Shown: piece by piece, positions 26,981 to 35,021 of the stretch
Layout of the letters: each line of letters begins with the position of its first letter
Numbering within the stretch: the stretch's first letter is position 1
Assembly: GCF_002008365.1 (NCBI RefSeq)
Contig: NZ_MRDL01000059.1
Location: 434,001-498,000, forward strand
DNA length: 64,000 bases
Reading direction: 5' to 3'
Source: Rhizobium leguminosarum bv. viciae USDA 2370
Lineage (GTDB): Bacteria; Pseudomonadota; Alphaproteobacteria; Rhizobiales; Rhizobiaceae
Program-made: the position numbers and the translations under genes
The notes under the pieces: generated by a model
Seen by the model: the letters and a program-made list of their open reading frames with translations, nothing else
Database searches by the model: none
Told to the model about the DNA's origin: nothing

Positions 26981-27985
26981 TTAGTCTCCCAGAGTGGCGA
27001 CAAGCAGCGCCTTGATTGTGTGCAGGCGGTTTTCGGCCTGCTCGAAGGCGATATTGGCTTCGGACTCGAAGACGTCATTGGTCACTTCGAGGCCGTTGCT
27101 CATGCCGTAGTCCTCGGCAATCTGCTTGCCCAACGTCGTCTCGGTATCGTGGTATGCCGGCAGGCAATGCATGAACTTCGTCTGAAAATTGCCCGTTGCC
27201 TTCATCAAGGCGTCGTTGACCTGGTAAGGCGTCAACAATTTGATGCGTTCGCGCCAGACGTCCTTCGGCTCGCCCATCGAGACCCAGACATCCGTGTGAA
27301 TGAAATCGACACCTTGCACGGCCTCCTTGGGGTCGTCGGTAACGAGCAGGCGCGCACCGGATTTCTCCTTCAGGTCCTCGGCGATTTTCATGTACTCCCG
27401 GGACGGCCAGAGCGATTTCGGGCCGCAGATGCGCACATCCATTCCCACCAGGCACCCGACGATCAGCAGCGAGTGCCCCATGTTCGAGCGCGTGTCGCCC
27501 ACATAGGCATACTTGATGTCCGCAATCGGCTTGTCGCTGTGCTCGCGCATGGTCATCACGTCGGCCAGCATCTGCGTTGGATGGTATTCATCCGTCAGAC
27601 CGTTATAGACCGGCACGCCTGCAAAACGGGCGAGTGTCTCCACGCCCTGCTGCGCAGCTCCGCGATATTCGATGGCATCAAACATGCGGCCGAGAACGCG
27701 GGCAGTGTCCTTGAAGGATTCCTTGTGCCCGATCTGCGAACCGGACGGATCAAGATAGGTCACGTTGGCGCCCTGATCCGAACAGGCAACTTCGAAGGCG
27801 CATCTGGTGCGCGTGGAGGTTTTCTCGAAAATCAGACAGATTTCCTTGCCTTTCAGGTGCTCTTGCTCGGTGCGGGCATATTTGGCGCGCTTGAGGTCGC
27901 GGGCGAGATCGAGAAGGTATCGGAATTCCCGCGGGGTGTAGTCCTGCACGGTCAGAAGTGAACGATTGCGCAGATTGAAGCTCAT
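26981..27985 (-). CDS. arcB: Ornithine carbamoyltransferase, catabolic
   Basis: 334 aa. The carbamoyl-phosphate site STRTRCAFEV (STRTR near residue 56) and the GLTDEYHPTQMLADV motif near residue 135 are present, as are FMHCLPAYHD near 272 and the DPSGSQIG loop. Length matches catabolic ArcB (about 335 aa) rather than the shorter biosynthetic ArgF. It phosphorolyses citrulline to ornithine and carbamoyl phosphate. Lies between arcA (39 bp upstream) and arcC (1 bp downstream) in one operon. The ornithine formed can feed the decarboxylase at 17893-20280. Confidence 0.95.
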   Translation of the reverse strand: MSFNLRNRSLLTVQDYTPREFRYLLDLARDLKRAKYARTEQEHLKGKEICLIFEKTSTRTRCAFEVACSDQGANVTYLDPSGSQIGHKESFKDTARVLGRMFDAIEYRGAAQQGVETLARFAGVPVYNGLTDEYHPTQMLADVMTMREHSDKPIADIKYAYVGDTRSNMGHSLLIVGCLVGMDVRICGPKSLWPSREYMKIAEDLKEKSGARLLVTDDPKEAVQGVDFIHTDVWVSMGEPKDVWRERIKLLTPYQVNDALMKATGNFQTKFMHCLPAYHDTETTLGKQIAEDYGMSNGLEVTNDVFESEANIAFEQAENRLHTIKALLVATLGD

Positions 27986-28024
27986 TGTCTTGCTCCGTCG
28001 AGGCTGTTTCGTGGATGCGATGTG

Positions 28025-29254
28025 TCAGTATGCGGGGTCGCGCCATATCGGGCATGTCATGCAGTGCCCGCCGCCGCGGCCGCGGCCGAGTTCGGAGCCG
28101 CGAATGGTGATGACCTCAACGCCTGCTTTGCGCAGAAGCGTATTCGTGTACGTGTTGCGGTCGTAAGCGACGACCACGCCGGGCTCGAGCGCAACGACAT
28201 TGTTGCCGTCGTCCCATTGTTCTCGTTCGGCCTGATAGGAATTGCCGCCGGTCTCGACTATGCGCAGCTGCGGCAAATCGAGCGCTTCGCTGACGACGTC
28301 GAGCATCGGGCGATTTTCGGGATGAATCTCGAATGTGCCCTCATCATCCTTGGGATACATGCTGTAGCAGCGGATCTGATCGACAACCTCGGCAAACAGC
28401 GTAACGACATCGCGATCGCAGAAACTGAAAACGGTATCGAGATGCATTGCCGCGCGGCTCTTCGGCATCAGACAGGCGATCACCCGCTTCACGGCATTGC
28501 CCCTGAACAGGGCCTGCGCCACTTGGCCGACTGCCTGATAGGTGGTGCGCTCGCCCATGCCGATTAGGACAGTGCCGTTCCCGATCGGCATGACGTCGCC
28601 ACCCTCCATGGAGGCATTGGCAAACTGGCCGTCTGAATCACCCCACCAGATCCGGAAATCGCTCCCGAGAAAGATCGGGTGAAACTTGTAGATCGCGCGC
28701 TGGATCAGCGTCTCGGCGCGTCTTGCTGGCCAGAACATCGGGTTGCAGGTCACACCGCCGTAAATCCAGCAGGACGGATCACGCTGGAACAAGGTATTGG
28801 GAATCGGCGGGATGACAAACTCCGTTTCCTGCAAGGCGCTGAGCATCAGCGACTTTGCCTTGACATCCGGCAGGTCGGAAATCGCGATCCCGCCGATCAT
28901 AAATGCGGCAAGCTGCGTGGCCGGCATTTCGTCAAGCCATGGCCGCATCGCCTCGGCGATCTGCGAGCCGAGCACATTCGGGGTGATGCGCCGATCCAAT
29001 ATGAAGTCTCGCGCCTGCTTGTTAGCGAGCGCCTGACCGAGCATATCGTGGAGTTCTAAAACCTCGACACCTCTCTCCTGCATTTTCAGGACAAAATCAT
29101 AATGATCCTTCTGTGCCTCATGGACCCATAGGACGTCGTCAAAAAGCAGATCGTGGCAGTTTGCAGGCGTCAGCCGCTGATGTGCCAGAGACGGTCGGCA
29201 CACCATGACGGTTCTCAGCTTTCCAACCTCGGAATGAACACCAAAACCACGCAT
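28025..29254 (-). CDS. arcA: Arginine deiminase
   Basis: 409 aa. N-terminal FGVHSEVGKLRTVMVCRPSL is typical. Catalytic elements are visible: MEGGDVMPIGNGTVLIGMGERT region near 218 (short quote: MEGGDVMPIG), HLDTVFSFCDRD near 275 (His/Asp), and the nucleophile cysteine in GGGHCMTCPIWRD near the C-terminus. It hydrolyses arginine to citrulline and ammonia, which also raises pH. First gene of arcABC; GGGGAGG precedes the ATG at 29254. A near-perfect FNR/FixK box lies 46 bp upstream, so induction at low oxygen is likely. Confidence 0.96.
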   Translation of the reverse strand: MRGFGVHSEVGKLRTVMVCRPSLAHQRLTPANCHDLLFDDVLWVHEAQKDHYDFVLKMQERGVEVLELHDMLGQALANKQARDFILDRRITPNVLGSQIAEAMRPWLDEMPATQLAAFMIGGIAISDLPDVKAKSLMLSALQETEFVIPPIPNTLFQRDPSCWIYGGVTCNPMFWPARRAETLIQRAIYKFHPIFLGSDFRIWWGDSDGQFANASMEGGDVMPIGNGTVLIGMGERTTYQAVGQVAQALFRGNAVKRVIACLMPKSRAAMHLDTVFSFCDRDVVTLFAEVVDQIRCYSMYPKDDEGTFEIHPENRPMLDVVSEALDLPQLRIVETGGNSYQAEREQWDDGNNVVALEPGVVVAYDRNTYTNTLLRKAGVEVITIRGSELGRGRGGGHCMTCPIWRDPAY

Positions 29255-29265
29255 GCGGTCCTCCC

Positions 29266-29313
29266 CGGTCTTTCGTATAGCGGCCGCGCCGCCGGCTCTT
29301 TGAACACAATCAA
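29266..29313 (-). promoter_or_regulatory. FNR/FixK-dependent promoter of arcABC
   Basis: TTGAACACAATCAA at 29300-29313 matches TTGATNNNNATCAA at nine of ten defined positions. On the minus strand a TATACG hexamer lies at about 29279-29274. A start site near 29266 would put the box centre at about -40.5 to -41.5. The arcA ATG is at 29254 with its ribosome site in between. Confidence 0.7.
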
Positions 29314-29381
29314 ACGATTTTGGCCGGTCATGTCATTGATCGCAGACAAGGTGCGCTGCAGCATCCTGCGATTGGGCACAT

Positions 29382-29588
29382 TCAATGGAGGCGTGAAACT
29401 TCGCCTCGATGGATCTGCCATATGCGCCAATGGGTGGGGTGGACTTCCAGTCGTTCACCGGTCATGGCATTCGCCCAACCATCAGGCAGGCGCCGACATG
29501 GAAAAATCAGGGCATCAACGCCTTGATCGCCGATGACGGCGAGTTCTATATCCTCTTCGAATGGAGCTTCGACAATCAACCGCCACAT
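29382..29588 (-). CDS. Hypothetical small soluble protein
   Basis: 68 aa from the ATG at 29588; GGAGGA seven bases upstream decides against the GTG at 29603. Acidic sequence with VEAPFEEDIELAVIGDQGVD and a C-terminal GERLEVHPTHWRIWQ. No signal peptide or membrane segment, no family recognised. It lies about 130 bp upstream of arcA on the same strand and just downstream of two decayed genes (29619-29952). Confidence 0.6.
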   Translation of the reverse strand: MWRLIVEAPFEEDIELAVIGDQGVDALIFPCRRLPDGWANAMTGERLEVHPTHWRIWQIHRGEVSRLH

Positions 29589-29618
29589 CACCGAATCCTC
29601 CACGACGATGCACCAGCA

Positions 29619-29787
29619 TCAACTGGATAGAACATCCTCTCGGCTTGCCAGCACTCGGCCGACGTGCTTACTCCTCAAGCGCTTTGCACTTGTCGCGACT
29701 ACGCTTGCCTGTCCCAACTCGGCGATGAGGCGATCAATGGCGATTTCACGGGCGGAAAAACATCCTGTCAGTGCGACAATCGCTCAT
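29619..29787 (-). pseudogene. Frameshifted small gene (one extra T in a T-run)
   Basis: An ATG at 29787, overlapping the stop of the decayed gene upstream as ATGA, begins MSDCRTDRMFF and then stops. The next frame continues with protein-like sequence SAREIAIDRLIAELGQASVV to a stop at 29619. Removing one T from the run of five after the second ATG would join the frames into a protein of about 55 aa. Family unknown. Confidence 0.4.
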
Positions 29788-29952
29788 CCTATATAGAAAG
29801 TCAGATTGCCATTACGGGTCTGTGTCACCCATTCGATGACTTCAGACGCCAGTTTCTTGGCTTTCAGTTTGAACCAGCCACTTGTTGGAACGGGCGGCCG
29901 CCCATTTGCTTGCCATAGTAGCGGAACAATCACGCCCGGGCATTGCGCCGGA
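29784..29952 (-). pseudogene. Frameshifted remnant, paralogue of the 23934-24290 secreted protein
   Basis: One frame reads AAARSNKWLVQ and the next reads LKAKKLASEVIEWVTQTRNG then NLTFYIG and a stop at 29784. The intact protein at 23934-24290 has AAVRSNKWLVAQ followed directly by LKAKKLTPNDIEWVTRARNG. A single inserted A near 29869 explains the shift. The 5' part is also lost: an in-frame stop lies at 29953-29955 and no signal peptide remains. Confidence 0.65.
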
Positions 29953-30019
29953 TCAATGGGAATGAGGAAGTCCAAGATATCGCGAGCTTCTCGCTGGGGG
30001 GCGCAAGACGACAATAGAG

Positions 30020-30036
30020 CCTACGCGATGCTACAC
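30020..30036 (+). promoter_or_regulatory. TACG direct-repeat motif, site C (upstream of FixL-like gene)
   Basis: CCTACGCGATGCTACAC, half-sites CTACG and CTACA 10 bp apart, 97 bp upstream of the kinase ATG. It shares 12 of 17 positions with both the 9380 and 34940 copies. Suggests autoregulation of the kinase-regulator pair or control by a neighbouring regulator. Confidence 0.5.
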
Positions 30037-30132
30037 CGCTCATCCGTTCAAAGGTGGTAATCTTGCATCATTATCGACGAGCAAAACGGTCCAGCGACTG
30101 CATAACTTCTCGGATGAGCGCAGGAGACCATC

Positions 30133-31332
30133 ATGTCCATCAAGATGGAAACGCCGCATGTTGCAGAGTACGGTCCTGACGTTTCAACTATGGTCGAAGG
30201 GGACTCGTTCATACTAGGGCGCAGCCAACCTTCACGCGTGCTCCGCGAGGAAGATGAAGCGCCCAGGATGGACTGGATCCGGAAGCTCTACGAACACATG
30301 CCGGATGCGGTGTTTTTTATCACCGACAGCCATCATATTTCGGCCTGCAACAAAACGGCAGTCGCCCTGTTTGGCTACGACGAAAGCGAATTGGTCGGCC
30401 GCAAGATCGACTTCGTCTGGCGCTCGACACCAGATGTTCAACTAAGAGGACGCTGGGCAGACCAAGGCGCAGCGCGCGCCGGTCTTGCCATCACCAAAGG
30501 CGGTGCTCAATTCCCGACTGCCCTTACAATCATCAGGGGGCAGGATGCAAAGGAAGGCTTCACTGCAGCGATTTTCGAGGACTTCCGCGCCGAGCGCGAG
30601 ACATTGCAGCAGGTTCAGGAGCTTCAATGCGAGATTGCCCGCCTCGCAAGAATAACCGCGCTAGGGGAAATGGCATCGACCCTTGCCCATGAGCTTTCAC
30701 AACCGCTCTCGTCAATCGCTGCTTATTCGCAGGGATGCAGACGCCTCGTCATGAATGATCACCGTCGATGCGGCGAGAAGCTTCGCGAAGCCCTATCGGA
30801 CATTACGCAACATGCTATGTGGGCAGGAACGATCGTCCAGAACATAAGAGACTTGGTAAAGCCCGGCGCTGGCGCAAGAAAACAGGAAGCGATGCACGAG
30901 TTGATCCATGAGGCGACCACACTCGCGTTCGTGGGATCACAGCGCAAGGGGCTCCATGCGGATCTCCGCCTCGAAGCGGCGTGGGACACGGTCATTGTCG
31001 ACCGTGTCCAGATCGTGCAGGTGTTGACAAACCTTGTTCGCAATGCCCTCGAGGCAACCGACGATGTCGATCAGCCCCATATTGCGATCCGAACCAAATC
31101 CGACACATCTTCTCATCTCGTTGTCGAAGTGTCTGACAACGGCTGCGGTATCGCAGCCGAGATCGAGGAGGCATTGTTCCGTCCCTTCGTGACCAGTAAA
31201 CCGCGCGGCCTCGGCATGGGGCTGGCCTTGTCCAAGCGCATTGTCGAAGCGCATGGAGGCCGCATAACTGCGCGCAAGGGGATGGATTGCGGTTCGATGC
31301 TCTGTTTCTCGCTTCCGCTGGCGGAGATCTAA
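30133..31332 (+). CDS. FixL-like PAS sensor histidine kinase
   Basis: 399 aa. A PAS domain (about residues 48-155) is followed by a coiled linker, the phospho-acceptor region ALGEMASTLAHELSQPLSSI with His186, and an ATPase domain with NLVRNALEA (N box), VSDNGCGI and GLGMGLALSKRIVEAHGG. No membrane segment, so it is cytosolic. The PAS lacks the heme-ligating His region of true FixL (no EPYRxxHD-like stretch), so the signal is unknown. AGGAGA precedes the ATG. The FixJ-like regulator follows after 4 bp. Confidence 0.88.
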   Translation: MSIKMETPHVAEYGPDVSTMVEGDSFILGRSQPSRVLREEDEAPRMDWIRKLYEHMPDAVFFITDSHHISACNKTAVALFGYDESELVGRKIDFVWRSTPDVQLRGRWADQGAARAGLAITKGGAQFPTALTIIRGQDAKEGFTAAIFEDFRAERETLQQVQELQCEIARLARITALGEMASTLAHELSQPLSSIAAYSQGCRRLVMNDHRRCGEKLREALSDITQHAMWAGTIVQNIRDLVKPGAGARKQEAMHELIHEATTLAFVGSQRKGLHADLRLEAAWDTVIVDRVQIVQVLTNLVRNALEATDDVDQPHIAIRTKSDTSSHLVVEVSDNGCGIAAEIEEALFRPFVTSKPRGLGMGLALSKRIVEAHGGRITARKGMDCGSMLCFSLPLAEI

Positions 31333-31336
31333 ACCG

Positions 31337-32005
31337 ATGGCAAACGACCTCACGATCCATCTCGTTGACGACGAGGAGTCGCTCAGACGGTCGGTGACAT
31401 TCCTATTGGTATCGGCAGGTTTTGCCGTTCGCGCGCATAGCTGCGCAAAGGCGTTTCTCGAACTTCTGCCCCTTTCCGGGAGGAACTGCCTTGTTACCGA
31501 CCTCCGCATGCCGCATATCGACGGCATCGAACTGCTCCACCGCTTGCACGATTTCAACACGGACGTTCCGACGATCGTTATCACCGGCCAGGGCGATGTT
31601 GCCACAGCCGTTCTGGCGATGAAGGCCGGAGCATCAGACTTCCTGGAAAAACCTCTCAAAGAAGAAGCGTTGATGGCAGCCATCAACGGAGCGATGGGAC
31701 AAAGACGTCCCGGCAGGGCGATTGCCGATCCCGAAAGTGTGGCGGCACGACTTCGTCAACTCACGGACCGCGAACACCAAGTCCTCATCGGCGTGCTTGA
31801 CGGCCTGCAGAACAAGATGATCGCCTATCATCTAGGCATCAGTTCGCGGACGGTGGAAGTCCACCGTGCCAATGTGATGGCAAAAATGGGCGCGCGCAAC
31901 CTGACGGAGCTCATGTGGATGGCCATTACTATTGACGCGACCGGACAGCGATCTGAAATCGAGAGGGGCGCGCCCGCCGTCCACATATTGCCCCACCTTC
32001 GCTGA
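31337..32005 (+). CDS. FixJ-like response regulator
   Basis: 222 aa. Receiver domain at residues 5-120 with acidic pair DDE near residue 11, phospho-acceptor Asp55 in VTDLRMPHIDG, the TGQGDV switch region and KPL lysine near 105. LuxR/FixJ-type helix-turn-helix at about 140-205 (LTDREHQVLIGVLDGLQNKM, SRTVEVHRANVMAKM). Pairs with the kinase directly upstream. It is the prime candidate to bind the TACG repeat motif upstream of the fixK-like gene. Confidence 0.9.
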   Translation: MANDLTIHLVDDEESLRRSVTFLLVSAGFAVRAHSCAKAFLELLPLSGRNCLVTDLRMPHIDGIELLHRLHDFNTDVPTIVITGQGDVATAVLAMKAGASDFLEKPLKEEALMAAINGAMGQRRPGRAIADPESVAARLRQLTDREHQVLIGVLDGLQNKMIAYHLGISSRTVEVHRANVMAKMGARNLTELMWMAITIDATGQRSEIERGAPAVHILPHLR

Positions 32006-32101
32006 TCGGAAAGCAATCCTTGCAAGCAAAGACATGTAGGATATGATGCGTTAGAAGATGCTTAAATAATAGCGCGATCTTGTCGTGGGGGCGGGGCGGT
32101 C

Positions 32102-33895
32102 ATGGGAAGCGCAAAGGTCAACACTTTCCGCAGTTTTGAGCCGACAGCAGACGAAATCTGCCTGCAAGTCGAGCGCATCCTCATGAGCGAGGAATTTCAC
32201 ACCCCGAAACGCGGGCGAAATTTCCTGGAATTTGTCGTCAACGAGACACTTGCGGGTCGATCGGGGTTTTTGAAGGCGTTTACGATAGCAAATATGGTTT
32301 TCGGCCGGGAAGCATCGTTCGATCCGCAAAACGATCCGGTCGTCCGGATCGAGGCCGGCCGAATAAGAAAAGCCCTCGAGCGCTACTACCTTGTCGCGGG
32401 CCAAGCGGACGAGGTCATCATTACCGTGCCGAAAGGCGGATATGTTCCCCATTTCGAATATGCTCAGGATGCGCTCGACCCCGTATCTGAGCCCGTATCT
32501 GAGAAAACGCTGGAAAAGTCGCCGGCCGGGGGACTGGATGATCAAGACGATCCGCTTCCGGACATAGGTCGCAGAGCGAGGCCAGTCGCTCTTGGCCTTG
32601 GAGCCACTCTCGTCACCGTTCTTGCGCTTCTGCTCCTCGCTCTTGCTGGCGCACTTTCGGTTTCGCGGAATGTTTCAAGCCGGGCACCGCCGCCGGGATC
32701 AGCGGAACCAAAAGTGGTTGTCGATTTTTTTGCCGAAAGCGGCCTCATTGGCGCCGGTTCGGACATCGCGCGTGGCCTGAGGGACGACGTCATCGGCCAA
32801 CTCGCTCAGTTTGATGACATCGTCGTGGTTACCGGCTCGATACGCGGCGAACCTGCTGACGGCGCCGCCTATGCGCTCCAAGGCAATGTCCAGCTCGATG
32901 GCAGCAGGATGCGTGCCGCTGCGAGGTTGGTGCGTCAATCCGATGGTGCCGTCATATGGGCCGACAATTATGATGCTAATCTCGATGTTCAAAACAAGCT
33001 TGTGATTCAAGCCGATGTCGCCGGGAAAATCGCCAGCGCGATTGCACAGCCCTATGGCGCTATCTTCCAAGCCGATACGGAAACGATCGCCAGGCCTGCG
33101 GAGAATGGCGGCTCGGACGCCTATGCCTGCACCTTGATCTATTACAGCTACCGGCAGACCATGACTGAACAAAGCCATCGGAAAGCACGCGAATGCCTGC
33201 AACAGACAACCCAGCGTTTTCCCGATAACGCATCCTCTTGGGCCCTCCTGTCCATGGTCTATCTTGACGAGATACGTTTTCGCTACAAACTCGGCACGCC
33301 AGCTTCAGCCCAGCCCCTCGAACTGGCGATTGCTGCGGTGGAACGGGCAATATCGCTGGCGCCCGGCAATCCGCGCGTGCTTCGGGCTCAGATGCTGGTG
33401 AGCTTCTTCAGAGGGGATATCGGGAAGGCGCTGACGGCCGGGACCTCTGCCTATGCCGCAAATCCAGACGATGTCGAAGTTGCAGGCGAATACGGCTCCC
33501 GCCTTGCGATGTCAGGAAAATGGCAATCAGGTTGCGAATTGCTGTCGATCGCTCTCAGCAGGAACGCCGGACCTAAAGGTTTTTATGAGGTTGGCATGGC
33601 TTTATGCGCCTTCATGCGAGGCGATATCGAAGCGGCGGAGCAGTGGTCGCGACGGTCCGATCTCGATGGCAACCCCATGCACCATCTCTTGCTGCTGTCC
33701 ATTCTCGGGACCGCTGGAAAGACGAATGAAGCCAGACTGGAACGGGAATGGCTCAACACCCACGCACCGGAAATGATGGGCAATGTCCATGCGGAGATCT
33801 CTCTGCGTTTGCAAAGACCGGAAGACCAGGAGCTGTTCCTCAACGGCCTGCGCGCCGCGGGAATGGTCATTTCTCCTGTCAACACGCCAAGATAG
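32102..33895 (+). CDS. Membrane-anchored winged-helix regulator with TPR C-terminus (paralogue 2)
   Basis: 597 aa, exactly the same length and domain order as 3402-5195. Winged-helix-like domain at about 17-120 (NFLEFVVNETLAG, VRIEAGRIRKALERYYLVAG, VPKGGYVPHFEY), one membrane helix at about 162-184, a FlgO/TolB-N-like region (SDIARGLRDDVIGQL), then TPR repeats with the shared EVGMALCAFMRGD. It lies 96 bp after the FixJ-like gene and is convergent, 7 bp apart, with the third paralogue. Probably a one-component transcription regulator; no cyclase domain. Confidence 0.75.
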   Translation: MGSAKVNTFRSFEPTADEICLQVERILMSEEFHTPKRGRNFLEFVVNETLAGRSGFLKAFTIANMVFGREASFDPQNDPVVRIEAGRIRKALERYYLVAGQADEVIITVPKGGYVPHFEYAQDALDPVSEPVSEKTLEKSPAGGLDDQDDPLPDIGRRARPVALGLGATLVTVLALLLLALAGALSVSRNVSSRAPPPGSAEPKVVVDFFAESGLIGAGSDIARGLRDDVIGQLAQFDDIVVVTGSIRGEPADGAAYALQGNVQLDGSRMRAAARLVRQSDGAVIWADNYDANLDVQNKLVIQADVAGKIASAIAQPYGAIFQADTETIARPAENGGSDAYACTLIYYSYRQTMTEQSHRKARECLQQTTQRFPDNASSWALLSMVYLDEIRFRYKLGTPASAQPLELAIAAVERAISLAPGNPRVLRAQMLVSFFRGDIGKALTAGTSAYAANPDDVEVAGEYGSRLAMSGKWQSGCELLSIALSRNAGPKGFYEVGMALCAFMRGDIEAAEQWSRRSDLDGNPMHHLLLLSILGTAGKTNEARLEREWLNTHAPEMMGNVHAEISLRLQRPEDQELFLNGLRAAGMVISPVNTPR

Positions 33896-33902
33896 TTACG
33901 GG

Positions 33903-34862
33903 TCAGGGCTCTGCGTCGCCAAACTTGCGAAATTTTGAAATCTCCATCGCGATTTGCACGGCGATGTCGTCCTCGACATCGAGAATCGTCTGGCCACTCA
34001 GATCGCGATCATATTGATTTGCCCAGACGACTACCCCGTCGGCGCCGTCTATCAGGCGGATATGCAGATGCACGACCGTGCTTTCGACAAGTGCACTTCC
34101 TTGCAGGTTGAAATGCGGTCCGCTCGTTACCGCGCCGGAGCGGCCTGGAGTAAGCACGACCAGGTTTTGCACCTCCATGAGTTTTGAAATCAGCTGATCG
34201 CCCAGTCCCTTTGCAAAATTAGCTGTCTGCGCCGTGCCGTCGAGGGCGACGAGGGGGTCGACAGCAATCCTGATCCTGTTCGTCGGCGTTGAGGCAACAG
34301 GGGTCCGGGTCGCTTGCGGTGGTGATAGGTAGGATTCGAGGGGGCGAATGAGGGCTAAGATCGCCATTGCCCCGAATAGTGCAGGGACACCAATCGGCAG
34401 CAGAAGATGGCGATAGGTCGTTGGCCCCTGCTGCCCAGTCTGTTTTTGTGGATTCTCGTGATCTTGCGAAGCGGCCACTTCGCTAGCAATCGACGTGTTT
34501 TCGCCGCTCGAAAACCGCGTCGCGTAGCCTCCTTTGGGAATTGTGATACGTATCGGGTCGTTGCTTCCACACACGAGGTAATATCGCTCGAGTGCGCGGC
34601 GGATACGGCCGGCCTCTATGCGTACGACCGGATCATTCTGGGCATCGAAGGACGCGTCGCGTCCGAAAACGACCTGCGCGATCATATAGGCCTTAAGCCG
34701 TTCGCTGTGCCCTTCAAGCGTCTCTTCAACAATATACTGTAGAAAGCGACGCCCGCGCTCGGGAGCATGGAATTGCGGGCTTGCGAGTATGCGTTCAAGC
34801 TGCTCGCGCACACTTGCCGGATCTTGAGATAAGTCGCGTTCCCCTCCATCTTCCGATGCCAT
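33903..34862 (-). CDS. Membrane-anchored winged-helix regulator lacking TPR region (paralogue 3)
   Basis: 319 aa from the ATG at 34862; the long open frame upstream of it is antisense to the fixK-like gene and is not coding. Winged-helix-like domain at about 17-118 (RRFLQYIVEETLEG, VRIEAGRIRRALERYYLVCG), one membrane helix at about 153-172, then the FlgO/TolB-N-like region ending at GQTILDVEDDIAVQIAMEIS. Compared with the two 597-aa paralogues it stops where their TPR region begins, so it is a natural short form or a truncation. A TACG repeat motif (34940-34956) is 78 bp upstream. Confidence 0.72.
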   Translation of the reverse strand: MASEDGGERDLSQDPASVREQLERILASPQFHAPERGRRFLQYIVEETLEGHSERLKAYMIAQVVFGRDASFDAQNDPVVRIEAGRIRRALERYYLVCGSNDPIRITIPKGGYATRFSSGENTSIASEVAASQDHENPQKQTGQQGPTTYRHLLLPIGVPALFGAMAILALIRPLESYLSPPQATRTPVASTPTNRIRIAVDPLVALDGTAQTANFAKGLGDQLISKLMEVQNLVVLTPGRSGAVTSGPHFNLQGSALVESTVVHLHIRLIDGADGVVVWANQYDRDLSGQTILDVEDDIAVQIAMEISKFRKFGDAEP

Positions 34863-34939
34863 ACGACCTCCCACGACATTTTCGTGTCGCTCTCCCCAAA
34901 GGGCGAATGCCTTATACACCGTAGAGTAATCCGGGGCTT

Positions 34940-34956
34940 CCGTAGCAATACGTAAG
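34940..34956 (-). promoter_or_regulatory. TACG direct-repeat motif, site D (between paralogue 3 and FixK-like gene)
   Basis: On the minus strand CTTACGTATTGCTACGG, 15 of 17 identical to site B at 9380-9396. It lies 78 bp from the start of the 34862 gene and 66 bp from the start of the fixK-like gene at 35022, so it could serve both divergent promoters. Confidence 0.55.
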
Positions 34957-35021
34957 GGGTATCTCGAATATCGGGTCCCGCGGCAATTGCTTATGCTCCG
35001 ATGCGGATAGGGGCGACGCAG

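Noticed and set aside
29785..30014. 76-codon minus-strand frame ending in the LTFYIG peptide, as an intact gene
   Set aside because: Only its C-terminal third is related to the secreted protein at 23934; the rest is out-of-frame sequence of the paralogue.
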